A model generated the notes under the pieces. It was not told the DNA's origin. It was given only the letters and a program-made list of their open reading frames with translations, and ran no database searches. A stretch of 8,539 bases of DNA. Origin: Chloroflexota bacterium. Its GTDB lineage: Bacteria > Chloroflexota > Limnocylindria > Limnocylindrales > CSP1-4. The stretch's first letter is position 1. Each line of letters starts with the position of its first letter. This document shows, piece by piece, positions 5,356-8,539 of the stretch. Position numbers and translations under genes: made by a program. The stretch lies in contig JAJYGO010000137.1 of assembly GCA_021785115.1 (NCBI GenBank), forward strand, positions 1-8,539. Reading direction: 5' to 3'.

Positions 5356-5550
5356 ATGTCCGAGGACGAGCTCGGCGACATCGTCCTGCTGCGACGCGTG
5401 CCGCGGACGGCGACCGCCCGCGCGATCACGCCGACGAGCGCCTGCGCACTGGACGCGGACGCGTTCGCGGCCGCCGTGACCGGCCACGCGACCGCATCGG
5501 CCACGGCCGAATCGCTCGTCAGCGAACGGCTGGGTGCGTCACCGGCGTGA
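5356..5550 (+). pseudogene. Orphan C-terminal half of a cyclic-nucleotide-binding (CNB) domain
   Basis: The frame encodes 64 residues. LGDIVLLRRVPRTATARAITP corresponds to the CNB phosphate-binding cassette (consensus GEIALLxxxPRTAT), including its arginine. It is followed by SACALDADAFAAAVTGH and a short helix, the normal end of the domain. Everything before the cassette is missing: a TGA lies 18 nt upstream in frame, and there is no ribosome-binding site at the ATG. The domain's first beta strands, and whatever it was attached to, are gone. In similar genomes this domain form sits at the C-terminus of MFS transporters or membrane proteins, which is a plausible parent. Aspartate replaces the usual cassette glutamate (GDI in place of GEI), so nucleotide binding would be weak even in the intact protein. 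Confidence 0.7.
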
Positions 5551-5552
5551 CG
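5537..5552. repeat. Short inverted repeat over the CNB remnant's stop codon
   Basis: CGTCAC (5537-5542) and GTGACG (5547-5552) flank CGGC. The dyad lies between the CNB remnant and the facing E2-like stub. It has no T-run and its significance is low. Confidence 0.3.
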
Positions 5553-5566
5553 GTCGGCAGGAGCGG

Positions 5567-5731
5567 TCAGCCCCGGCGACCAGCAGACCGCGAGCGGCGT
5601 CTCTCGGTGATGTCGAGCTCGAGCAGCGCGTGTACCGCGTGCTGGCCCTGCGCCAGGTCCAGCCAGTCGTTCAGCTGTCGCTGCAGCCCTGGGAAGGGCA
5701 CCAGGCGGTGCCCGCGCGGGTTCCTGCTCAC
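5567..5731 (-). pseudogene. 2-oxoacid dehydrogenase E2-like acyltransferase, N-terminal stub
   Basis: The frame encodes 54 residues from a GTG that overlaps the TGA of the methyltransferase (GTGA). HRLVPFPGLQRQLNDWLDLA followed by QHAVHALLELDITE is the N-terminus of the compact E2-like proteins (lipoamide acyltransferase catalytic-domain relatives, usually over 200 residues). The match stops after ITE (residue 43, about 5603), and an unrelated arginine/serine tail runs to a TGA at 5567-5569. The catalytic HxxxD region is therefore absent and the protein should be inactive. The 4-nt overlap shows it was translationally coupled to the methyltransferase. The family assignment rests on about 40 residues read by eye. 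Confidence 0.6.
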
Positions 5732-6378
5732 GGTGCGCGTGCCGCCGACTCGCTCCGGGCGGACGTGCGCACCGCCACGAGCCGCTCCACGAGCCCCAGG
5801 CGGCTGCGTTCGAGGGTCTCGATCTCGAGCCCGGCCGGCGCCAGGTGATCGAGAGGATCGCGCAGCATGTGATCGCCGTCCTGGCGGACGGCGATCGGCT
5901 CCCACAGCCGCTCGACGAGTCGCACGACGGCATGGGGACTGCGCACATGCTCGAGGGCCAGCAGGCGGCCGCCGGGACGCAGCACGCGGGCCGCCTCGAG
6001 GATGGCCCCTCGTTCGTCGGGCACGGTGCACAACACCAGGCAGAAGACCACCGTGTCGACGCTCGCGTCCGCGGCCTCGAGCGCCATCGCATTGCCCATG
6101 CGGAGCGTGACGTCCCGGCCGAGCGCGGTGGCCCGGGCACGCGCGGCGGCGAGCATCACCGGGCTGAGATCGATGCCTGTGAGCCGGACATCCGGCGGAT
6201 AGTGGGCCAGCGTCAGCCCCGTGCCGATGCCCACCTCGAGCGTGTCGCCCCGTGCCCGCGAGGCGAGCCACCGGCGAGCATCGCCGAAGAGGAACCCTCC
6301 GTCACGGGGCGTCAGCGCGTGGCCTCGGCGATCGAAGATCGCGCGCACCCGTTCCGTTTCGGCCTCGATCGGTCTCAC
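5728..6378 (-). CDS. Class I SAM-dependent methyltransferase
   Basis: The product is 216 residues from a GTG. The SAM-binding motif I is LEVGIGTGLTL (E48 to about L57) and the ribose-binding acid is D70 in GIDLSPVML. A motif-II-like segment DASVDTVVFCLVLC and RVLRPGGRLLALEHV follow. The C-terminal GDHMLRDPLDHLAPAG and RLGLVERLVAVR match UbiE / phospholipid-methyltransferase-like Methyltransf_11 proteins. The acceptor is unknown; lipids or quinones are likeliest for this subgroup. The ribosome-binding site before the GTG is weak. The stop codon overlaps the start of the truncated E2-like gene, so the two were a coupled pair; the methyltransferase itself looks intact. Long open frames on the opposite strand here are artefacts of GC content. 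Confidence 0.9.
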   Translation of the reverse strand: MRPIEAETERVRAIFDRRGHALTPRDGGFLFGDARRWLASRARGDTLEVGIGTGLTLAHYPPDVRLTGIDLSPVMLAAARARATALGRDVTLRMGNAMALEAADASVDTVVFCLVLCTVPDERGAILEAARVLRPGGRLLALEHVRSPHAVVRLVERLWEPIAVRQDGDHMLRDPLDHLAPAGLEIETLERSRLGLVERLVAVRTSARSESAARAP

Positions 6379-6482
6379 GCCGCGCAGGGTACTGCCGGCG
6401 AGGGCAAGGGCTCAGGGCTCCGACGATGCCGGGCGCGCGGCCCGACGCCGCCACGGGCGGGTCAGTTGTCGTCGTTCGAGTC

Positions 6483-6749
6483 CTACCTCGTCGCCGGCTC
6501 TGCCTCATCGTCCTCGTCCGACGTCACGGCCCACGCGACGCGCCGGAGCGCCTCGGCCTCGAGCACCGCTTCGGCGTGCTCTTGCTCAGACTGTGCGCCC
6601 TGGCTCCGACGGCTCGCGTCGGCGAACGACTGCAGCGTCTTCCGCAGCGCCATGATGCGACGCTCGTCCCGATCTTCGTCCGCCAATGTCGCTTCTCCCA
6701 GCGCTGGTTGCCCCTCGGCATCGTACTGCCTCGGCGACTTGTGCCTCAT
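6483..6749 (-). CDS. Small charged protein of unknown function
   Basis: The frame encodes 88 residues from an ATG with GGAG 5 nt upstream. The protein is hydrophilic and mostly helical in appearance: a charged centre (TLADEDRDERRIMALRKTLQ), an alanine/glutamate-rich segment (EQEHAEAVLEAEALRRV) that could form a coiled coil, and a very acidic end (TSDEDDEAEP). It has no cysteines, no membrane segment and no family I recognise. It diverges from the unknown gene at 6846, with an inverted repeat between them. The opposite strand also has open frames here, but this one has the better ribosome-binding site and a more protein-like composition. Confidence 0.55.
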   Translation of the reverse strand: MRHKSPRQYDAEGQPALGEATLADEDRDERRIMALRKTLQSFADASRRSQGAQSEQEHAEAVLEAEALRRVAWAVTSDEDDEAEPATR

Positions 6750-6781
6750 CCCCGCTCCGCCTGCGAGCTCGCGTAACAGAC

Positions 6782-6818
6782 CGCTGACGAACTTCTAACG
6801 TTCCCGCGCGCGTCAGCG
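6782..6818. promoter_or_regulatory. Inverted repeat in the divergent intergenic region
   Basis: CGCTGACG (6782-6789) and CGTCAGCG (6811-6818) are exact reverse complements 21 nt apart, centred in the 96-nt gap between the genes at 6749 (minus) and 6846 (plus). The position suits an operator controlling both promoters. No convincing -10/-35 pair is visible. Confidence 0.45.
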
Positions 6819-6845
6819 CCCCTCCCGGCGCGCGAGGATGCCGGC

Positions 6846-7241
6846 ATGGCCACTGCCTCCGATATCCTGCTGCCGTCTGCTCCGCATCCCGTCGTGCTCC
6901 GCAGCCGCGCCCGCGTCGTGGAGCGCATTCTCACCGGTGCCGCACCGGTGCCCCCACCGTGGGTCGCGCCCCCCTTCGTCGCGCGTGTCGAGCTGATCCG
7001 CTCGCAGCTCCGTCCCATCCGATCGGTCGCCATGCTCCTCGCGAGCTACGACCGCGAGGCCGGGCGCATGAGCGCCCAGGCACGCGCGATGGGTGGCCGC
7101 GATGCGGGCCTCGACACGCCGCTCGAGCTCGCGTATGCGCTGCGTCTGATCGAGCTCGAGACGGGCATGGACCAGGCGCCGTGGACGATGTCGGTGCGCC
7201 GGGCGGCCGAGTCACGCTATCGAGACCGCGCCGACCCCTAG
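6846..7241 (+). CDS. Protein of unknown function
   Basis: The product is 131 residues from an ATG with GCGAGG about 8 nt upstream, ending in TAG. I do not recognise it. The N-terminal half is rich in proline and valine (GAAPVPPPWVAPPFVARVEL). The C-terminal half looks helical, including RPIRSVAMLLASYDREAGRM, a LELAYALRLIELETGMD helix and MSVRRAAESRYRDR. There are no cysteines, no signal peptide and no membrane segment. Two CACCGGTG palindromes lie within the gene at 6932 and 6943. It diverges from the small charged protein gene at 6483-6749. Confidence 0.55.
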   Translation: MATASDILLPSAPHPVVLRSRARVVERILTGAAPVPPPWVAPPFVARVELIRSQLRPIRSVAMLLASYDREAGRMSAQARAMGGRDAGLDTPLELAYALRLIELETGMDQAPWTMSVRRAAESRYRDRADP

Positions 7242-7550
7242 CACGATCGCGGGCCGGCCCGGACGCGCCCGTACGTGACGCAGCCCGTCGCTGCATGGTC
7301 CTCGCTCCGCCGTCGCCTCACCCCCTGATCTGGCCCCCGGCTTGCGCCAGACGCGAACAGGCCCGCCGGCGGCGAGATTGCGGTCAGGATCCCGGTCGTG
7401 GCGAGCCGCGTCATCGCCGACCCATCCGCGGCCGCAGGCGCTTCCTAGCAGGCGAGTGCGGCGTCGACCGCCCCGGCGAGGCCGAGGGCCTGATCACCGC
7501 CGGTTGAGCGGGCCCGCCGGTGCGGCGCGCGTGACCAGGGGGTGCCGCCG
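7242..7550. other. About 300 bp without a recognisable gene
   Basis: No frame shows family motifs or a credible start. GC-rich open frames cross it on both strands, but they are interrupted and read as arginine/proline-rich translations typical of wrong frames. Only the ribosome-binding site of the next gene (AGGGGG at 7537-7542) can be assigned. Confidence 0.5.
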
Positions 7551-7997
7551 ATGCCCATCGTGACGATCGCCCGCGAGACGGGCGCCGGCGGCGCCGACGT
7601 CGGCCGCCTCCTGGCCGACCGTCTGGGGGCGGACCCCGTGGACGGCTCGCTGATCGAGGAGGTCGCGGGCGAGGACGAACAGCCCCGCTCCGGCAACGCG
7701 GTGATCGTCGGTCGCGGGGCCTGCTTCGTGCTGGCGGACCTGCTGGACGCGGTCCACGTGTTCCTGTGCGCCCCGCTCGAGGTGCGCGTGCGCCGGCTGG
7801 TCGCGCGCTGGGGCACCGACGAGGCCAGCGCCCGCCGCCGGCTGCTGGTCGACGACGCCCGGCGCCGCGTCTACGTCCAGGAGGTGCACGGCCGGGAGTG
7901 GCGCGACCCGCTCAACTACGACCTCGCGATCGACACCGGCCGGGTGGACTTCGAGGAGGCGGCCGAGGCGATCGCGCTGGTCGCCGCACGACGGTGA
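7551..7997 (+). CDS. Cytidylate-kinase-like protein, short form lacking the central region
   Basis: The product is 148 residues from the ATG at 7551, which follows AGGGGG by 8 nt; the in-frame GTG at 7542 is less likely. MPIVTIARETGAGGADVGRL with LADRLG is the nucleotide-binding start of the Cytidylate_kin2 group. SGNAVIVGRGACFVL, then APLEVRVRRLVARWG, and a closing DPLNYDLAIDTGRVDFEEAAE match the second half. Family members are usually about 200 or more residues. Here LIEEVA joins almost directly to GNAVIVGRG, so roughly 50-70 residues covering the helical insert and much of the nucleoside-monophosphate site are missing, in frame. The arginines of the lid segment (ASARRRLLVDDARRRVY) remain. 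It may be a degenerating kinase or a shortened protein that binds nucleotides without normal kinase activity. Confidence 0.75.
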   Translation: MPIVTIARETGAGGADVGRLLADRLGADPVDGSLIEEVAGEDEQPRSGNAVIVGRGACFVLADLLDAVHVFLCAPLEVRVRRLVARWGTDEASARRRLLVDDARRRVYVQEVHGREWRDPLNYDLAIDTGRVDFEEAAEAIALVAARR

Positions 7998-8078
7998 TGC
8001 TCGGGCTGACCCTCGACGTCGCGGGCGCCGCCAGGGGCATTCGGCTGCTGGCCCTGCGGTCTCCGCGCGCTCGAGGCA

Positions 8079-8336
8079 GGGGCGCAGGCCGATCGCCTCG
8101 CTGATGCGCAGCCCGGTGACCGCGCCGCGAATCGAGCCGGTCGAGCGGGTGGCGGCGAGCGACGCCGCCCAGGCCCGGGCGGGCTCGAGGCCGACATCGG
8201 CCAGGGTCTGGGTCGCGGGATCGCCGCCCAGGAAGCGCCGGTAGCTCGCGATCGACCAGCTGCACTGCTCGAGCGTGCGGGGAGAGAGGCGTTGCGCACG
8301 GCAGTCGGCGAAGAACGCTGCGGCGACACGCTCGTG
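8079..8336 (-). pseudogene. Tyrosine recombinase (integrase) remnant with central deletion
   Basis: The minus-strand frame reads ERVAAAFFADCRAQRLSPRT followed by LEQCSWSIASYRRFLGG and LADVGLEPARAWAASLAATR, the SAM-like core-binding domain of phage-type and XerC/D-type integrases. It then passes directly from SIRGAV into TGLRISEAIGLRP, the box I segment of the catalytic domain with its arginine. About 60-80 residues that normally separate these blocks are missing. After GLRP the sequence no longer resembles the family, so the catalytic HxxR and the tyrosine are absent. A TGA at 8355-8357 closes the frame upstream, with no start codon between it and the domain. The remnant is not translated as an integrase. 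It shows that an integrative element once had an end here, next to the IS3-type gene on the right. Confidence 0.75.
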
Positions 8337-8449
8337 GGGACGCGGACGAGCGGCTCACGCATGGCGCACCGCACCTCGAGGGCGTGCGAACCCGTGGTCT
8401 GAGAACCGATCAGGGGACCTTTCTCCGAGTGGGGTTGCCCCGGTCTGAC

Positions 8450-8490
8450 GGACATCCAGCATCGGCCGGAAGGGCCGGGAAAGGATGTCC
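8450..8490 (+). promoter_or_regulatory. Two-part hairpin covering the transposase ribosome-binding site
   Basis: The outer arms are GGACATCC (8450-8457) and GGATGTCC (8483-8490). The inner arms are CGGCC (8463-8467) and GGCCG (8473-8477) around GGAAG. Part of the ribosome-binding site (AAAGGA, 8480-8485) and the first ATG (8485) lie in the right outer arm and its bulge. Such structures can limit transposase translation from read-through transcripts; that function is inferred. Confidence 0.5.
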
Positions 8491-8493
8491 ATC

Positions 8494-8539
8494 ATGGAGG
8501 CCATGGAACAGCAGCGACGCCCGCGTCGCGAGTTCAGCG
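8494..8539 (+). CDS. IS3-type transposase OrfA, N-terminal fragment at window edge
   Basis: The visible start is MEAMEQQRRPRREFS, running off the window. The RRPRREFS sequence just ahead of an expected EEFKxEAV helix-turn-helix is the typical opening of IS3-family OrfA proteins. In-frame ATGs occur at 8485, 8494 and 8503. I favour 8494 because AAAGGA lies 8 nt upstream, whereas 8485 overlaps that site. OrfA provides the DNA-binding part of the transposase and is normally joined to OrfB by frameshifting. The left end of the element must lie upstream, possibly near TGGGGTTGCCCC at 8430, but I cannot prove the inverted repeat without the right end. Confidence 0.6.
   Translation, partial: MEAMEQQRRPRREFS

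Noticed and set aside
5845..6798. 317-residue open frame on the plus strand
   Set aside because: It is antisense to the methyltransferase and the small charged protein, with no recognisable domain.
6932..6950. Paired CACCGGTG palindromes as an operator
   Set aside because: They lie inside the coding region of the unknown gene at 6846 and are explained by GC-rich codon use (TCACCGGTGCCGCACCGGTG).
8375..8400. tRNA-like end (GGGTTCGCACGCCC on the minus strand) as an integrase attachment site
   Set aside because: The T-arm stem does not pair properly, and no anticodon or acceptor stem can be built around it.
7912..8455. Two long minus-strand frames over the integrase region
   Set aside because: Both are out of frame with the recognisable recombinase sequence, which lies in the third minus frame and has no start codon.

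Overview
The window is very GC-rich DNA with strong GC bias in third codon positions and Shine-Dalgarno-led genes. The gene families present are an M50/CBS membrane protease, an MBL-fold hydrolase, a RidA-like protein, a Cof-type HAD phosphatase, a CMP-kinase-like protein, a 2-oxoacid-dehydrogenase-E2-like protein and a cyclic-nucleotide-binding domain. This mix resembles uncultivated soil or freshwater Chloroflexota or Actinomycetota. That placement is an impression from family content and base composition only; no marker gene is present.

Layout, left to right. (1) 2-613, plus strand: the C-terminal part of a site-2-protease-like protein with two CBS domains. (2) 795-2969, minus strand: a LysR regulator (2055-2969), then a 19-bp tandem repeat array (1894-1997), a small unknown gene (1607-1873) overlapping an MBL-fold hydrolase (1065-1610) by 4 nt, and a wrecked RidA gene (795-987) with no middle and no start codon. 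(3) 3137-3496, plus strand: an NTF2/SnoaL-like gene divergent from the LysR gene, with a perfect 22-bp palindrome in the intergenic region. (4) 3497-4146: about 650 bp without a recognisable gene, holding a perfect 14-bp inverted repeat and a 7-bp tandem repeat. (5) 4147-5317, plus strand: a small four-cysteine zinc-ribbon protein and a HAD-IIB (Cof-like) phosphatase. (6) 5356-6378: the orphan C-terminal half of a cyclic-nucleotide-binding domain (plus), facing an E2-like N-terminal stub (minus) that is coupled to an intact SAM methyltransferase (minus). (7) 6483-7241: two divergent unknown genes sharing an intergenic inverted repeat. (8) 7551-7997: a CMP-kinase-like protein lacking the middle part of its family. 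(9) 8079-8539: a tyrosine recombinase remnant (minus) with its centre deleted, then the first codons of an IS3-type transposase OrfA (plus) running off the right edge.

The most striking theme is gene erosion by deletion. RidA, the recombinase and probably the CMP-kinase-like gene have lost their central parts while keeping recognisable ends, and the CNB and E2 genes survive as one half each. No single new multi-gene system is evident. The most testable novelties are the 19-bp array ahead of the unknown/MBL gene pair, two strong ribosome-binding sites that each face an ATC codon, the palindromic LysR/NTF2 control region, and a hairpin that appears to bury the transposase ribosome-binding site.
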